Positions 47,624 to 59,105 of a stretch of 64,000 bases of DNA are shown in pieces. The notes under the pieces are model-generated. The model was not told the origin of the DNA and did no database searches. It saw only the letters and a program-made list of their open reading frames with translations. The stretch covers positions 1-64,000 of the forward strand of contig NZ_CALNWY010000020.1 in NCBI RefSeq assembly GCF_940807255.1, given 5' to 3'. Position 1 is the stretch's first letter. Each line of letters starts with the position of its first letter. Both the position numbers and the translations under genes were made by a program. This DNA is from Mixta sp. Marseille-Q2659 (lineage in GTDB: Bacteria > Pseudomonadota > Gammaproteobacteria > Enterobacterales > Enterobacteriaceae).

Positions 47624-47977
47624 TTACAGCGTGACGACGCCGATAGCGGCAATAATCGTCAGGATAGCGGCAAAGCCATAAAACCACCATTTACCGGCGG
47701 GGATCCTGAACTGAAGATCGTGCGCGCCATGATGCAGACGATGCAGCGCGCACCACAGCGGCAAAACGATAGCCAGGAAAATCAGCCCGCGTCCAACAAT
47801 GCTGCTGGCGAAACCGCTAATACGCGCATAGCTTAAGGCTTCCTCCGGCCACCAGCCCAGCGGCAGCAGCAGGCCAACCAGCAGAACCAGCACCGGCGAC
47901 ACCACGGCTGCCCACATGCCGCCCGCGCCAAACATTCCCCAGAACAGCGGCTCATCCGATCGTTGTGGTTGCTGCAT
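47624..47977 (-). CDS. frdD: Fumarate reductase membrane anchor FrdD
   Basis: A 117-residue hydrophobic subunit with three membrane helices that, with FrdC, binds menaquinone and anchors FrdAB. Family pattern: [19 protein letters not shown], then [12 protein letters not shown]. Last gene of frdABCD, 9 bases after frdC. Confidence 0.95.
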   Translation of the reverse strand: MQQPQRSDEPLFWGMFGAGGMWAAVVSPVLVLLVGLLLPLGWWPEEALSYARISGFASSIVGRGLIFLAIVLPLWCALHRLHHGAHDLQFRIPAGKWWFYGFAAILTIIAAIGVVTL

Positions 47978-47986
47978 GTTTCCTCC

Positions 47987-48385
47987 TTACGCTTTCAATG
48001 CCAGCCATAGCACGACCAGCATCACGATTAGCGTGACGATCCACAGTGCGATAATGATGGGCTGCGGCTTTAGCTTCTCATTTTTGACCATAATAATGGC
48101 CGCCTTCGGTGCCAGCTCAAACCAGGTTTTGCTGTGCAGCAGCGCGGCGGCGAGCGTTGCCAGATTTAACAGCAGCACGATCGGATGCTGGAGAAAACCG
48201 ACAAAGCTTTGCCACGACTCCGGGCCGTCTTTCAGCGCATACAGGCCAAACAGCAGCTCCAGGCTAAACCACAGCGCCGGAATAGCGGTTCCTTCGCGCA
48301 GCATATAAAAGCGATAGAATCTCAACTGCCGCCACCAGTTTGCGGAAACCGGTGCCCGATAAGGTTTGCGTTTACTTAACATCAA
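47987..48385 (-). CDS. frdC: Fumarate reductase membrane anchor FrdC
   Basis: A 132-residue protein with three membrane helices. Conserved start [30 protein letters not shown], then WFELAPKAA. Forms the quinone site with FrdD. 7 bases after frdB. Confidence 0.95.
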   Translation of the reverse strand: MMLSKRKPYRAPVSANWWRQLRFYRFYMLREGTAIPALWFSLELLFGLYALKDGPESWQSFVGFLQHPIVLLLNLATLAAALLHSKTWFELAPKAAIIMVKNEKLKPQPIIIALWIVTLIVMLVVLWLALKA

Positions 48386-48392
48386 AAGCTCC

Positions 48393-49124
48393 TTAGCGCG
48401 GTCTTAGCCGGGCAATCAGATAATCCTTTGCGCTTTCGACCTTGCCCTGCTGGATAGCGGCTGCCGGATCGACATGTTTTGGGCACACTTCCGAGCAAAA
48501 GCCGACGAAGGTGCAGGGCCAGACGCCGTTGTCGCCGTTTAATAACGGCATCCGTTTCGCCTTTCCGCGATCGCGACTGTCAAGGTTATAACGGTGCGCC
48601 AGCGCGATAACCGCCGGACCGATAAACTGCGGGTTCAGGGCAAACTGCGGGCAGGCGGCGTAACAGAGGCCGCAGTTGATACAGCCGGAAAATTGATGGT
48701 AGCGCGCCATTTGCGCTGGCGTTTGCCGGTTGGCGCCCTGTGCCGGAACGCGAGGATTATCAATAATGTAGGTCTTAATCGCCTCCAGGCTTTCAATAAA
48801 GTGGCTCATATCCACCACCAGATCGCGTTCCACCGGAAAATTCGCCAGCGGCGCGATGCGCAAACCGTCCGGGTAATCACGCAGAAAAGTTTTACAGGCG
48901 AGTTTCGGGATGCCGTTGACCATCATGCCGCAGGAGCCGCAGATCGCCATCCGGCATGACCAGCGCCAGGCAAGATCCAGCGCCAGATGATCTTTGATAT
49001 AGCCCAGCGCATCCAGCAGTGAGGTCTGTTCATCCCAGGGAACGGAAAAATGTTCGTCGTGCGGCGCGTGGTCCTGCTCCGGGTTGTAGCGCTGCACGGT
49101 CACATTCAGGGTGGACTTAGTCAT
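48393..49124 (-). CDS. frdB: Fumarate reductase iron-sulfur subunit FrdB
   Basis: A 243-residue electron-transfer subunit with the 2Fe-2S ligands ([15 protein letters not shown] ... LAC), then 4Fe-4S and 3Fe-4S sets ([12 protein letters not shown] and [17 protein letters not shown]). I chose ATG 49124 (MTKSTLN), which overlaps the frdA stop by 8 bases, in place of the longer frame that runs into frdA. Confidence 0.96.
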   Translation of the reverse strand: MTKSTLNVTVQRYNPEQDHAPHDEHFSVPWDEQTSLLDALGYIKDHLALDLAWRWSCRMAICGSCGMMVNGIPKLACKTFLRDYPDGLRIAPLANFPVERDLVVDMSHFIESLEAIKTYIIDNPRVPAQGANRQTPAQMARYHQFSGCINCGLCYAACPQFALNPQFIGPAVIALAHRYNLDSRDRGKAKRMPLLNGDNGVWPCTFVGFCSEVCPKHVDPAAAIQQGKVESAKDYLIARLRPR

Positions 49125-50907
49125 GAGGCGCCTCCTGAGCCTGTGCGGCCTCCGCCTCGGCACCGTAAAGCCGCTGCGCCGGCGGAAGACGGGTAATGTT
49201 TACCGGCGACGTCTCGATGCGTGGCGCGCCGTCGCCGTTGAAAAAGGTCAGCGTATGGTGCAGAAAGTTTTCGTCGTCGCGCTGGCGGCAGCCTTCATCC
49301 AGCCGCTGATGCGCTCCGCGCGACTCTTTACGCTGCATGGCCGCGTGCGCCATACACTCGGCAACGTTCAGGCTATGTTCCAGCTCCAGGCTGTAGAGCA
49401 GTTCGGTATTGAAAACACTGCTGCTGTCGCTGATATGCAGACACTGATAGCGCGCTTTTAGCTCTGCCAGCTTGTCGATGGTGCGCTGCATCAGTTCCGG
49501 CGTGCGATAGATGCCGCAACCTTCCTCCATGCTGCGTCCCATCTCATCGCGCAGCGTTGACCAGCGCTCGTTGCCGGGCTGGTTAACCCGCGCCCGCAGT
49601 CGTTGCTCGACATCCTGCGCCTGAGCGCTCAACGCTTTTTCACTGGCGGCCTGGCTCTCCAGCGCGCGCTGCGCCGCCTGTTCGCCCGCCAGGCGGCCAA
49701 ATACCACCAGTTCTGCCAGCGAATTAGAGCCCAGCCGGTTGGCGCCGTGCAGACCGATGGAAGCACATTCGCCAGCGGCAAACAGCCCCTGAATACGGGT
49801 TTCGCCGCGCGCGTCGGTTTCAATGCCGCCCATGGTGTAATGCGCCGTTGGCCGCACCGGAATGGGATCGGTTACCGGATCGACGCCGACATAGGCCTTG
49901 CTCAGTTCGCAGATAAAGGGCAGACGCTCGTGCAGCTTTTTCGCGCCGAGGTGGCGCAAATCGAGATGAACCACCTCGCCGCGCGCGCTGGAGATAGTGC
50001 GTCCGGCCTGTAGCTCATGCCAGAAGGCCTGCGAAACCTTATCGCGCGGGCCCAGTTCCATATATTTGTTTTTCGGCGCGCCGGGCGGCGTTTCCGGACC
50101 GAGCCCGTAATCCTGCAAATAGCGATAGCCATGCTTATTCACCAGAATGCCGCCTTCGCCGCGGCAGCCTTCCGTCATCAGAATGCCGGAGCCGGGCAGG
50201 CCGGTGGGATGGTATTGCACAAATTCCATATCCCGCAGCGGAACGCCGTGGCGCAGCGCCATGCCCATGCCGTCGCCGGTGACAATGCTGCCGTTGGTGT
50301 TGTAGCGGTAAACGCGCCCGGCGCCGCCGGTCGCCACCACGACGGCGTTGGCGCGCAGCGTTACCAGCGTGCCCTCCATCAAATTCAGCGCTACGACGCC
50401 GCCGATACGGCCATCATCCACCAGCAGATCGAGAACGAAATGTTCATCGAAGCGGCGGATCTGCGGATATTTTAACGAGGTCTGGAACAGCGTATGCAGC
50501 ATATGGAAGCCGGTTTTGTCGGCGGCGAACCAGGTGCGTTCGATTTTCATCCCGCCGAAACGGCGCACATTAATGGTGCCATCATCTTTGCGGCTCCACG
50601 GGCAGCCCCACTGTTCCAGCTGAATCATCTCCTGCGGACAGTGCTGGACGAAGTAATCCACCACGTCTTGCTCGCACAGCCAGTCGCCGCCTGCGACGGT
50701 ATCGTGGAAGTGCGCATTGAAACTGTCATGTTGTTGCGTAACGGCGGCGGAACCGCCTTCGGCAGCCACGGTGTGGCTACGCATGGGATAGACTTTTGAC
50801 ACAAGGGCGATGGATAACTGAGGATGAGCTTCGGCTGCGGCAATCGCCGCCCGCAAGCCCGCGCCGCCCGCGCCGACAATCACTAAATCGGCCTGAATGC
50901 TTTGCAC
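49117..50907 (-). CDS. frdA: Fumarate reductase flavoprotein subunit FrdA
   Basis: Catalytic subunit that reduces fumarate to succinate as terminal electron acceptor step of anaerobic respiration. The 596-residue protein has the Rossmann motif [12 protein letters not shown], covalent FAD-His45 in [13 protein letters not shown], and the active-site Arg region [15 protein letters not shown] / [17 protein letters not shown]. First gene of the frd operon; I could not identify a full FNR site in the 209 bases before it. Confidence 0.97.
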   Translation of the reverse strand: MQSIQADLVIVGAGGAGLRAAIAAAEAHPQLSIALVSKVYPMRSHTVAAEGGSAAVTQQHDSFNAHFHDTVAGGDWLCEQDVVDYFVQHCPQEMIQLEQWGCPWSRKDDGTINVRRFGGMKIERTWFAADKTGFHMLHTLFQTSLKYPQIRRFDEHFVLDLLVDDGRIGGVVALNLMEGTLVTLRANAVVVATGGAGRVYRYNTNGSIVTGDGMGMALRHGVPLRDMEFVQYHPTGLPGSGILMTEGCRGEGGILVNKHGYRYLQDYGLGPETPPGAPKNKYMELGPRDKVSQAFWHELQAGRTISSARGEVVHLDLRHLGAKKLHERLPFICELSKAYVGVDPVTDPIPVRPTAHYTMGGIETDARGETRIQGLFAAGECASIGLHGANRLGSNSLAELVVFGRLAGEQAAQRALESQAASEKALSAQAQDVEQRLRARVNQPGNERWSTLRDEMGRSMEEGCGIYRTPELMQRTIDKLAELKARYQCLHISDSSSVFNTELLYSLELEHSLNVAECMAHAAMQRKESRGAHQRLDEGCRQRDDENFLHHTLTFFNGDGAPRIETSPVNITRLPPAQRLYGAEAEAAQAQEAPHD

Positions 50908-51116
50908 TGCTACCTCCCTCGAACGCTATCTAACTCTTTAGGGTTATGCAGTATATGCCAGCTCAGCGGACGCAAAATTGATGTACTCAGGTATTCAGGT
51001 GGGAAAGCGTGCGTAAGCGAGCAGAAGGAAATATGCTGGTTTTATCGGCAGAGGTTTGTCTGATGTCGGCGATACGAGTAGACTGCATCCCCTTGTTTGA
51101 CTGAGGAGTAAACCCC

Positions 51117-52094
51117 ATGAGCGAGACGGCAAGCTGGCAGCCGAGCGCACCCATCTCTAACCTGTTGAAACGCGCGAAAATCCTGGCGGAAATTCGACGT
51201 TTCTTTGCCGATCGCGGCGTACTGGAGGTGGAAACCCCGGCGATGAGTCAGGCTACGGTAACCGATATTCATCTGGTCACCTTCCAGACCCGCTTTGTCG
51301 GACCTGGCGCATCGCAGGGGTTAGATCTCTGGCTGATGACCAGCCCGGAATATCATATGAAGCGTCTGCTGGCGGCAGGCAGCGGGCCGATTTATCAGAT
51401 GGGCCGCAGCTTCCGTAATGAAGAAGCGGGGCGTCATCACAATCCCGAATTCACCATGCTGGAGTGGTATCGCCCGCATTACGATATGTACCGCCTGATG
51501 AATGAGGTGGACGATCTGTTGCAGCAGGTGCTGGAGTGCCCGTCAGCGGAGTCGCTCTCTTATCAGCAGGCGTTTATTCGCCATCTGGAAGTGGACCCGC
51601 TCTCTGCCGATAAGGCGCAGCTGCGCGCCGTTGCAGAAAAGCTCGGCGTTGGCGATCTGGCAAATGCTGAGGAAGATCGCGACACGCTGCTGCAGCTGCT
51701 GTTTATGCTGGGCGTGGAGCCGAAGATCGGCCAGGAAAAACCGACCTTTATCTATCATTTCCCGGCCACCCAGGCGGCGCTGGCGGAGATCAGCACCGAG
51801 GATCACCGTGTGGCGGAACGCTTTGAGGTCTACTTCAAAGGGATCGAATTAGCGAATGGTTTCCGCGAGCTGACCGACGCGCGCGAACAGCGTCAGCGCT
51901 TTGAACAGGATAACCGCCGCCGCGCCGCACGCGGCCTGCCGCAGCAGCCGATCGATAATAACCTGCTGGCGGCGCTGGAGCATGGAATGCCAGCCTGTTC
52001 CGGCGTCGCGCTCGGCGTCGATCGCCTGGTTATGCTGGCGCTCAAGGCCGAGTCGCTCAGCGAGGTGATCGCCTTCCCGGTCGATCGCTGCTGA
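51117..52094 (+). CDS. epmA: EF-P lysine ligase EpmA (GenX/PoxA)
   Basis: A class II lysyl-tRNA synthetase paralog that lacks the anticodon-binding domain and ligates beta-lysine to Lys34 of EF-P. The 325-residue protein shows motif 1 ([17 protein letters not shown]), motif 2 ([23 protein letters not shown]) and motif 3 ([14 protein letters not shown]). Divergent from frdA, as in E. coli. Confidence 0.96.
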   Translation: MSETASWQPSAPISNLLKRAKILAEIRRFFADRGVLEVETPAMSQATVTDIHLVTFQTRFVGPGASQGLDLWLMTSPEYHMKRLLAAGSGPIYQMGRSFRNEEAGRHHNPEFTMLEWYRPHYDMYRLMNEVDDLLQQVLECPSAESLSYQQAFIRHLEVDPLSADKAQLRAVAEKLGVGDLANAEEDRDTLLQLLFMLGVEPKIGQEKPTFIYHFPATQAALAEISTEDHRVAERFEVYFKGIELANGFRELTDAREQRQRFEQDNRRRAARGLPQQPIDNNLLAALEHGMPACSGVALGVDRLVMLALKAESLSEVIAFPVDRC

Positions 52095-52101
52095 TAACAA
52101 A

Positions 52102-52138
52102 GCGGCCTGCTGTTTAAGGCAGGCCGCGTTTAACATTT
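52102..52138 (+). terminator. Terminator after epmA
   Basis: GCGGCCTGC / GCAGGCCGC stem with an 8-base loop, followed by GTTTAACATTT, 8 bases after the stop. Confidence 0.65.
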
Positions 52139-52173
52139 CCTCTCCAGCGGTTTAAACCTCCCGCCGCTGAGCG

Positions 52174-55100
52174 CTACAGCCCACCCGATTTAAAGGTACG
52201 AGCCGCAGGCGCGCCGTTACTGGCAGGCGTGCGTTTTGCTGCCGTCTCCATTCGCACCTGGAACGGCGGGAACGGCATTTCAATATTATGTTCGCGGAAG
52301 CCCTGAAGAATCAGCTGATGCAGTTCATGGCGCAGCGGCATACGATGACCCATCTCCGCCGCGTGAATACGCAGTTCAAACAACTGGATGCCCTGCTGTA
52401 AATCTACCAGGAACACCTCCGGCACCGGCGTATCCAGCACGTAGCTACAGCGTTCGCAGGCGCGTTTCAGAAGGGTCGTGACCTGCTCGCTGTCCACACC
52501 CGCCGGAGCCGGTACGGTAAGCACTACGCGCGTCACCGAATCGGACAGCGACCAGTTAACAAACTGCTCGGTAATGAATGCCTTATTCGGCACGATAATC
52601 TCTTTGCGATCCCAGTCGGTAATGGTGGTGGCGCGCGTATTAATGCGCGTAATGCTGCCGGTAAGATCGCGGATGGTTACCGTATCGCCGATACGAATCG
52701 GCTTCTCAAACAGAATAATCAGGCCGGAAATAAAGTTAGCGAAGATCTCCTGCAAGCCAAAGCCCAAACCAACACCGAGCGCCGCGACCAGCCACTGGAG
52801 TTTCGACCACTCAATGCCGATCATCGAGAAGCCCATCAGGCCGCCAATCAGCAGCAGCAGATATTTCGTCAGCGTCGTGATGGCGTAGCCGGTGCCGGGC
52901 GTCAGGCTGAGATGCTGCAACAGCGCCAGCTCCAGCAGGGCGGGCATGTTGCGTACCAGCTGCGTGGTAATAATGAAAATCAGAATAGCGATCAGCACCG
53001 AGCCCAGCGTAATCGGATGCAGGCTCTCTACGCCCTGTACCGTGCTGCTGGCATCCCACAGGCGGATGTTTTCCAGAAAGGCGAAGGCAGAATGAATTTC
53101 CGACCACAGTACGATAACCGAGAGCAGGGCGATTAGCGTCAGAATCGAACGTACCAGACGCAGCGACTGCGCGCTGATGGCGTCCAGATCGATAACCGGT
53201 TCATCCACTTCCACGCCGTCCACGGTGTACGTCGTCGCTTCTTCTTCACCGCGTGCGCGGTGCGCCAACATATCGGCGCGGCGCGCACGAGCGCGATCGA
53301 AGGCGATGCGTCGGCGCTGAATCAGCATCCAGCGCCGGATAATATGGTAAATCACCAACAACAGGAACCAGATGGCGACCGAAGTCTCCAGCCGCGCCAG
53401 CAATGCCTGCGCCGTCGCCAGATAGCCGATGCAGGAAGCTGCTGCCGCTGCCAGCGGAATACAGATCAGGATATTCCATAGGATGCGGTTGATAACGTTA
53501 TCGCCGCTGCCTTCATTATCCAGGTAGAGTGGGATTCCGGCGCGCTTCAGGCTGACGGTTACCAGGCTGAGCGCGCCGCAGATCAGGATAAAACACAAAC
53601 GTCCGAGCGTGGCGGAAAACTGGCGATCTTCCAGATTTGCGAAGGTGATCAGCAGCATTATCAGCGGTACAACCAGGCCGATGCAGAGCGAGTAATAACG
53701 CATCGCGCGCGCCACCCGCAGCTGTGGCCAGCGGAAATGAACCACGAACAGCCCGTTAGGGCGCGCAAAGGCGGCGCTGATCATAAAAGCCCACAGCAGC
53801 GGCAACGTGGCGGTGACACCATCGCCGATGGCGACGGCGACCGGATAAGGCCAGGCATGCTGTAAGCCAAAGCCGAAGGCGGCCCACAATACCGGCAACG
53901 GTACGGCCACCAGAATGGACCAGAAAACGGTGCGCAGCGTCAGGGTAAAGTGATCCTGCGTAACCTTGCCAACGCGCCCGGCGGCCCGCGCCAGAAAGGC
54001 GCTGTAATGACGCCGCGAACTAATGCTGAAGCCCACCAGCAGCAGCGCGCCCAGAATCGGCAGGATGGTTTCGCGGCTGGTGACCATCATCATTACTGCG
54101 CCACCCAGCTGGCCCAGCGTATCCAGCGACAGCAGGCGCGTCAGATCGCGCGCCACGTCCAGGGGATAGCTCAGACTCAACGGATTAACGTCGGCGGTCC
54201 AGAACAGATAGCGGTGCGTCGCCTCTTTAATTTCTTTTAGCGCGTCTTCCAGCTGGCTGTTAGCGACCTTCAGTTTGGTTACTTCCAGAATCAGGGTATC
54301 GCAGCCGGAAATCAGCGAACTGAGCAGCTCGCGCTGGGTTTTGATCTGTGCGTCAAGAATGCGGCGTTGCTCGCTGGTCAGCGGCTCGCCGTTTTCCTGT
54401 TTCAGCTGGCGCAACTGCTGCTGGTTGCTCAGCAGATCTTCATAATGCAGACGCTGGACACGCAGCTGGCCCATTTCGCTGTCCAGTTGCTGCGACTTCG
54501 GCATTTCCGGCAGGCGCGCAACCTGCGCGCGCAGCGCTTCGCCAAGCAGATTTGACGCGCCAAGCCACTGCGACTGTTCACGAATGGTGCTGAGCGCCTG
54601 ACGAACCTGAATCGTTTGATTGGTCGCCTGACGCTGCTGCGAGGCGATAAGGTCAAGACGCTGCGCCTGCTGATTCAGCGCGGCGGAAAGCTCGCGGTTA
54701 ACATGAAACTGCTCGGTGATCGGCGGTGGCAGATCGCCGCTGTTTTCCGCCAGCTGTTCGGTACGCGCCAGCGCCAGCTCCGCTTCGTGCTGACGCAGGC
54801 CGTTCAGCCGATTGCGCAGCGCCTGCAAATAATCATCCAGCTGCTCCGCTTTCTTCTGATGCACTTCGGCGCGCATCCGCGCCAGCTCCTGACGGTTATT
54901 GGCCGAAAGCTGCGCCAGCTCCAGTTCGTCAACGCGAGCTTTTAAGGCTGCCGCTTCTGCCTGGCGCACATAGCTTTGCGCCTGAGCCAGCGCGCCGGTG
55001 GCGGAGGAGGGGCCCTGCAAACCGCGTTCGCTTTCGCTTAATGCCCGACGCGCTTCGGTTTGCTGCTGCGGCAATTGGCCCAGCGAATCGCTAATCTCTC

Positions 55101-55500
55101 TGGCTCGATCTTGTTCCTGCTGCGCCTGACGGCCTTCTTCCAGCAGCTGGCTGCTGATTTGCAGGATCTCCTGATCGAGTTCGGCGCTGTTCATGCCGCT
55201 GCGCACCGTATGACTGCTCTCATTCAGGCTGGCGATCTGCTGGCGCAGTTCACGCGCCAGTTTGGGGAAATCATCGATAACCTGCTGATACTGTTTGGCG
55301 CGATCCAGCGATTCATTGCGCGCGTCAATTGCGCTCAGGGCCGATTCCAGCGTCTGCACCAGTTCGGCCTGAGCCGGCGAGGTTTTCCCGGATTTTGCCT
55401 GCTCTAATTCCTGGCGTACCTGCGCCGCGTCAGGCGCGCTGGCGGCGAAGGTGGGCAGGGTGAGCAGAGAGAGAAAAATTAAAGCGAGGAGCTGTCGCAC
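52174..55500 (-). CDS. mscM: Miniconductance mechanosensitive channel MscM
   Basis: A 1108-residue MscS-superfamily channel (E. coli MscM/YjeP 1107) that relieves turgor under hypo-osmotic shock. Order: Sec signal peptide ending near FAASA, a long periplasmic coiled-coil domain (about 25-470), about 11 membrane helices, and the MscS pore with the conserved GVGLGFGLQEIFANFISGLIILFEKPIRIGDTVTI and a cytoplasmic beta/vestibule domain. It follows psd by 9 bases, as in E. coli. Confidence 0.95.
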   Translation of the reverse strand: MRQLLALIFLSLLTLPTFAASAPDAAQVRQELEQAKSGKTSPAQAELVQTLESALSAIDARNESLDRAKQYQQVIDDFPKLARELRQQIASLNESSHTVRSGMNSAELDQEILQISSQLLEEGRQAQQEQDRAREISDSLGQLPQQQTEARRALSESERGLQGPSSATGALAQAQSYVRQAEAAALKARVDELELAQLSANNRQELARMRAEVHQKKAEQLDDYLQALRNRLNGLRQHEAELALARTEQLAENSGDLPPPITEQFHVNRELSAALNQQAQRLDLIASQQRQATNQTIQVRQALSTIREQSQWLGASNLLGEALRAQVARLPEMPKSQQLDSEMGQLRVQRLHYEDLLSNQQQLRQLKQENGEPLTSEQRRILDAQIKTQRELLSSLISGCDTLILEVTKLKVANSQLEDALKEIKEATHRYLFWTADVNPLSLSYPLDVARDLTRLLSLDTLGQLGGAVMMMVTSRETILPILGALLLVGFSISSRRHYSAFLARAAGRVGKVTQDHFTLTLRTVFWSILVAVPLPVLWAAFGFGLQHAWPYPVAVAIGDGVTATLPLLWAFMISAAFARPNGLFVVHFRWPQLRVARAMRYYSLCIGLVVPLIMLLITFANLEDRQFSATLGRLCFILICGALSLVTVSLKRAGIPLYLDNEGSGDNVINRILWNILICIPLAAAAASCIGYLATAQALLARLETSVAIWFLLLVIYHIIRRWMLIQRRRIAFDRARARRADMLAHRARGEEEATTYTVDGVEVDEPVIDLDAISAQSLRLVRSILTLIALLSVIVLWSEIHSAFAFLENIRLWDASSTVQGVESLHPITLGSVLIAILIFIITTQLVRNMPALLELALLQHLSLTPGTGYAITTLTKYLLLLIGGLMGFSMIGIEWSKLQWLVAALGVGLGFGLQEIFANFISGLIILFEKPIRIGDTVTIRDLTGSITRINTRATTITDWDRKEIIVPNKAFITEQFVNWSLSDSVTRVVLTVPAPAGVDSEQVTTLLKRACERCSYVLDTPVPEVFLVDLQQGIQLFELRIHAAEMGHRMPLRHELHQLILQGFREHNIEMPFPPFQVRMETAAKRTPASNGAPAARTFKSGGL

Positions 55501-55509
55501 AGTAGGATC

Positions 55510-56409
55510 TTATTCGTGATGTAAAACGGTTTCCGCGTCGGTGCGCTGTAGCGCCATCGCCATTGGCTGACCGAGACGCGTTTTGGTTTCCGCTTCCAGG
55601 CTTTCCGCCAGCTTAATGCGGCCCGGCGCGAACAGGTTAATCACCGTCGAACCCAGCTTGAAGCGACCCATTTCCTGACCTTTCAGCAGCACAACCGCGC
55701 CTTCGGCGTCGGCGCCCGGCCAGCTCCAGCGTTTGATGACGCCTTCACGCGGCGGCGTAATGGTACCGGCCCATGCGGTTTCAATGCTGCCAACAATAGT
55801 CGCGCCCACCAGAATCTGCACCATCGGCCCGAATTCGGTATCGAAATAGCAGATAACGCGCTCGTTACGGGCGAACAGGTTAGGGATATTGCGTGCGGTC
55901 AGCGGGTTTACCGAGTAGAGGTCGCCCGGCACGTAGATCATTTCACGCAGAATGCCGTTGCACGGCATATGCACGCGGTGATAATCGCGCGGCGCCAGAT
56001 AGATAGTCGCGAACTCGCCGTCGCGGAACTGGGCCGCCATCTGACGATCGCCCGCCAGCAGCGCTTCCAGTGAATAGGTGTGGCCTTTCGCCTGAAAAAT
56101 GGTGTCGCCATCGATATGGCCGAGCTGGCTGATGGCGCCATCCACCGGCAGCACCAGCAGATTAGGATCGGCATCAATCGGACGCGCTTCGTCGCGCAGC
56201 GGGCGGACGAAAAAGTCATTGAAGGTACGATAGCTGGCGGTGTCCGGCTTTTGCGCCTCGGACATATCGACCCGGTAGAACCAGACAAAAATATCAATCA
56301 CTGCTTTGGTCAGCCAACCGGCACGCTTGCCGGCCGCCCAGCCAGCCAGCTCGGTGAGCCATTTTTTAGGGAGCAGATGATTCAGGCCGAGTTTAATTGA
56401 ATCCAACAC
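55510..56409 (-). CDS. psd: Phosphatidylserine decarboxylase proenzyme
   Basis: Makes phosphatidylethanolamine at the inner membrane. The 299-residue proenzyme cleaves itself in LGST (residues 252-255, between Gly253 and Ser254, as in E. coli), turning Ser254 into the pyruvoyl prosthetic group of the small alpha chain. Other family parts: [12 protein letters not shown] and [22 protein letters not shown]. First gene of a psd-mscM unit and downstream of rsgA by 104 bases. Confidence 0.97.
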   Translation of the reverse strand: MLDSIKLGLNHLLPKKWLTELAGWAAGKRAGWLTKAVIDIFVWFYRVDMSEAQKPDTASYRTFNDFFVRPLRDEARPIDADPNLLVLPVDGAISQLGHIDGDTIFQAKGHTYSLEALLAGDRQMAAQFRDGEFATIYLAPRDYHRVHMPCNGILREMIYVPGDLYSVNPLTARNIPNLFARNERVICYFDTEFGPMVQILVGATIVGSIETAWAGTITPPREGVIKRWSWPGADAEGAVVLLKGQEMGRFKLGSTVINLFAPGRIKLAESLEAETKTRLGQPMAMALQRTDAETVLHHE

Positions 56410-56513
56410 GTTAGCCTCCTGGCTTAATCACACGACGTTGAAGAAAAAGGGGGCGAATTGTAGCAGCGCCAGCCGGTTAAGGCTAACGCGCCGATAATGC
56501 CATAACCGCAGCA

Positions 56514-57569
56514 TTAATCTTCGCTGTTGCCGAAGTTTTTACGCGTTTTTACCTGCGCCATGCTTTCCAGAATACGATGGTAGTTTTCAAAGCGCGTTTC
56601 GTCGATTTGCCCATTCTCCACCGCTTCGCGGATTGCACAGCCGGGATCGGTATCGTGCTTACAGTCACGGAACTTGCAGCCGCCTAAAAACTCACGGAAT
56701 TCGACAAAGCCCTGGGTAATTTGTTCCGGCTCCAGGTGCCACAGACCAAACTCGCGCACGCCCGGTGAATCAATCACGTCGCCGCCATGGGGGAAGTGAT
56801 AGAGACGCGAGGCGGTGGTGGTATGCTGGCCTAAACCGGAGACGTCGGAAACGTCATTGGTGAGAATAGTTTGGTTGCTGAGATCCAGACCCAGCAGCGC
56901 GTTAAGCAGGCTCGATTTTCCGACGCCCGACTGGCCGGCGAAAATGCTGATGCGACCGGTCAGCGCCGCTTCCAGCTCGGCGAGGCCCGCTTTTGCATAG
57001 CTGGACACCATCAGCACGCGGTAACCGATGCGGCGATAAATCTCCATTTGTTCATCAACGAAGGCGCGGCCTTCATCGTCAAGCAGGTCGGTTTTATTCA
57101 GGACCAGCAGCGGCTCGATGCCAAGCGTTTCGCTGGCGACTAAATAGCGATCGATAATGTTCAGCGACAGCTCAGGCACGATGGCGGAGACGATAATAAT
57201 CTGATCGATATTGGCGGCGATCGGTTTGATGCCGTCATAGTAGTCCGGGCGCGTCAGGACGGAATGGCGCTCATGCACCGCTTCCACAATTCCTTTAACC
57301 GTGGCGCCGCCTTCGACGCCTGGCCGCCAGAGAACGCGATCGCCGGTGACCAGCGAGCGAATGGTGCGACGAATATTGCAGCGGTGAACGGCGCCCGCGC
57401 TATCTTCAACGTCGGCGTGCATGCCGAAGCGGCTGATGACAATGCCATCCTGCGCTTCGCCAAACAGGCTGTCATCGGGTTCAGGCTTTTCCGCTCGCTG
57501 CTTTAATCGACGTTCATGGTTAGCGTTGACGCGACGCTGCTGGCCTTTAGACAGTTTATTTTTACTCAC
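56514..57569 (-). CDS. rsgA: Ribosome small-subunit-dependent GTPase RsgA
   Basis: Late 30S assembly GTPase. The 351-residue protein has an N-terminal OB fold, a circularly permuted GTPase domain with G4 (NKTD, 158-161) before G1 (GQSGVGKSS, 212-220) and G3 (DSPG), and a C-terminal zinc-binding set ([14 protein letters not shown]). Divergent from orn. Confidence 0.97.
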   Translation of the reverse strand: MSKNKLSKGQQRRVNANHERRLKQRAEKPEPDDSLFGEAQDGIVISRFGMHADVEDSAGAVHRCNIRRTIRSLVTGDRVLWRPGVEGGATVKGIVEAVHERHSVLTRPDYYDGIKPIAANIDQIIIVSAIVPELSLNIIDRYLVASETLGIEPLLVLNKTDLLDDEGRAFVDEQMEIYRRIGYRVLMVSSYAKAGLAELEAALTGRISIFAGQSGVGKSSLLNALLGLDLSNQTILTNDVSDVSGLGQHTTTASRLYHFPHGGDVIDSPGVREFGLWHLEPEQITQGFVEFREFLGGCKFRDCKHDTDPGCAIREAVENGQIDETRFENYHRILESMAQVKTRKNFGNSED

Positions 57570-57719
57570 TCTTCCTCACAGGCATTGGGACGGTTTCGCC
57601 TCGTTGGGCAAAACGTCTATGATACACCCTGGGCGGAATTACAGCGAGTGACGCGGCGCGGCTTTGCGCGGGCTCCCGCTTTCGCCCCATTAATCAGATT
57701 GCCAACTGCGGGATAAAAC

Positions 57720-58262
57720 ATGGGAAACGAAAACAATCTTATCTGGATTGACCTGGAAATGACCGGGCTGGATCCAGAGCGCGATCGCATTATCGAAATT
57801 GCGACGCTGGTAACGGACGCCGATTTAAATATTCTGGCGGAAGGGCCGGTGCTGGCGGTACATCAGAGCCCGGAACAGCTGGCGCTGATGGATGAATGGA
57901 ATGTGCGCACTCATACCAATAGCGGACTGGTCGAGCGCGTCAAAGCCAGCCCCTACAGCGATCGCGATGCGGAGCTGGCTACGCTGGAGTTTTTACGGAA
58001 GTGGGTGCCTGCTAACACTTCTCCTATTTGCGGCAACAGCATCGGTCAGGATCGCCGTTTCCTGTTTAAATATATGCCGGAGCTGGAAGCCTATTTCCAC
58101 TATCGCTATCTGGATGTCAGCACGCTGAAAGAGCTGGCGCGCCGCTGGAAGCCGGATATCCTGGCGGGCTTTAAAAAAGCGGGCACCCATCAGGCGCTGG
58201 ACGATATTCGTGAGTCGGTGGCGGAGCTGGCTTATTACCGTACCCATTTCTTACAGCTGTAG
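57720..58262 (+). CDS. orn: Oligoribonuclease
   Basis: A 3'-5' exonuclease that degrades 2-5-mer RNAs including pGpG. The 180-residue DEDDh protein has [13 protein letters not shown] (Asp11, Glu13), [34 protein letters not shown] and [10 protein letters not shown] with the catalytic His and final Asp. Essential in E. coli. Confidence 0.98.
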   Translation: MGNENNLIWIDLEMTGLDPERDRIIEIATLVTDADLNILAEGPVLAVHQSPEQLALMDEWNVRTHTNSGLVERVKASPYSDRDAELATLEFLRKWVPANTSPICGNSIGQDRRFLFKYMPELEAYFHYRYLDVSTLKELARRWKPDILAGFKKAGTHQALDDIRESVAELAYYRTHFLQL

Positions 58263-58344
58263 CAGATAAAGCGGCTAAAAAAGGAACAGGTTGCCGCTTA
58301 AATCAGCAATTAAAGCGAAAGCGCAAATTTTTGCCCTTGAGGGC

Positions 58345-58372
58345 TTGCAGGGTAAAAGTTTTCTCGTATAAT
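58345..58372 (+). promoter_or_regulatory. Promoter of the tRNA-Gly array
   Basis: TTGCAG (58345-58350), a 16-base spacer and exact TATAAT (58367-58372), followed by GCGCTCCCC, a GC-rich discriminator typical of stringently controlled stable-RNA promoters. The first tRNA starts about 42 bases downstream. Confidence 0.85.
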
Positions 58373-58414
58373 GCGCTCCCCGTACCGATGAAGAATTTCA
58401 CGTCGGCTACGAAT

Positions 58415-58490
<76 letters not shown>

Positions 58491-58520
58491 AAAAATTTGT
58501 GTAGTACCCGGTAACACCAA

Positions 58521-58596
<76 letters not shown>

Positions 58597-58622
58597 AATC
58601 GGTGTTCTCCGTTTCTTTCCGG

Positions 58623-58698
<76 letters not shown>

Positions 58699-58723
58699 GA
58701 TTCTTCGATTTACCTACTTCTTT

Positions 58724-58799
<76 letters not shown>

Positions 58800-58820
58800 A
58801 ATTTTATCTGCACAATATAA

Positions 58821-59069
58821 TTATCCACAGCGGCAACGCCTGTCTGTTGTGCCGATGACGCATTAAGTCAAACCTCTTTAAACAGACTTATCCACAGGCT
58901 GTTCTTCGCTACCGCTGCGCTTTCACGTTATTATTTGTTTACATAATTCGAGTAACTAATTGAAATATATGAAGGTGATAATATTTCAATTTGTTATAGA
59001 TGCCGCTTGCGCTTTGTGTGTCACTTGAATGACAACGATTTTTTATTTTTATGCACAGCGTGTGGAAAA
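58821..59069. promoter_or_regulatory. datA: Cluster of DnaA boxes with possible IHF site; datA-like locus
   Basis: Four matches to the DnaA box TTWTNCACA lie in this gene-free region: TTATCCACA at 58821-58829 and 58888-58896, TTATGCACA at 59049-59057, and TTTTCCACA on the minus strand (59061-59069). Between the second and third box, at 58953-58965, TAACTAATTGAAA resembles a reverse-strand IHF site with one mismatch. In E. coli datA, which titrates DnaA and promotes DnaA-ATP hydrolysis with IHF, lies between the glyVXY tRNA genes and queG, the same neighbours as here. Function is inferred from position and motifs. Confidence 0.78.
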
Positions 59070-59092
59070 GTGCCTGCCACATCAGGCAGGCG
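59070..59092 (-). terminator. Possible terminator of queG
   Basis: GCCTGC / GCAGGC stem with an 8-base loop, 14 bases after the queG stop, followed on the minus strand by ACTTTTCC. It abuts the last DnaA box. Confidence 0.45.
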
Positions 59093-59105
59093 ATTATATA
59101 AGCGG

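Noticed and set aside
50908..51116. FNR site upstream of frdA (TTGATGTACTCAGG near 50979)
   Set aside because: Only one half-site fits TTGAT-N4-ATCAA; the other half does not match, so I did not call it.
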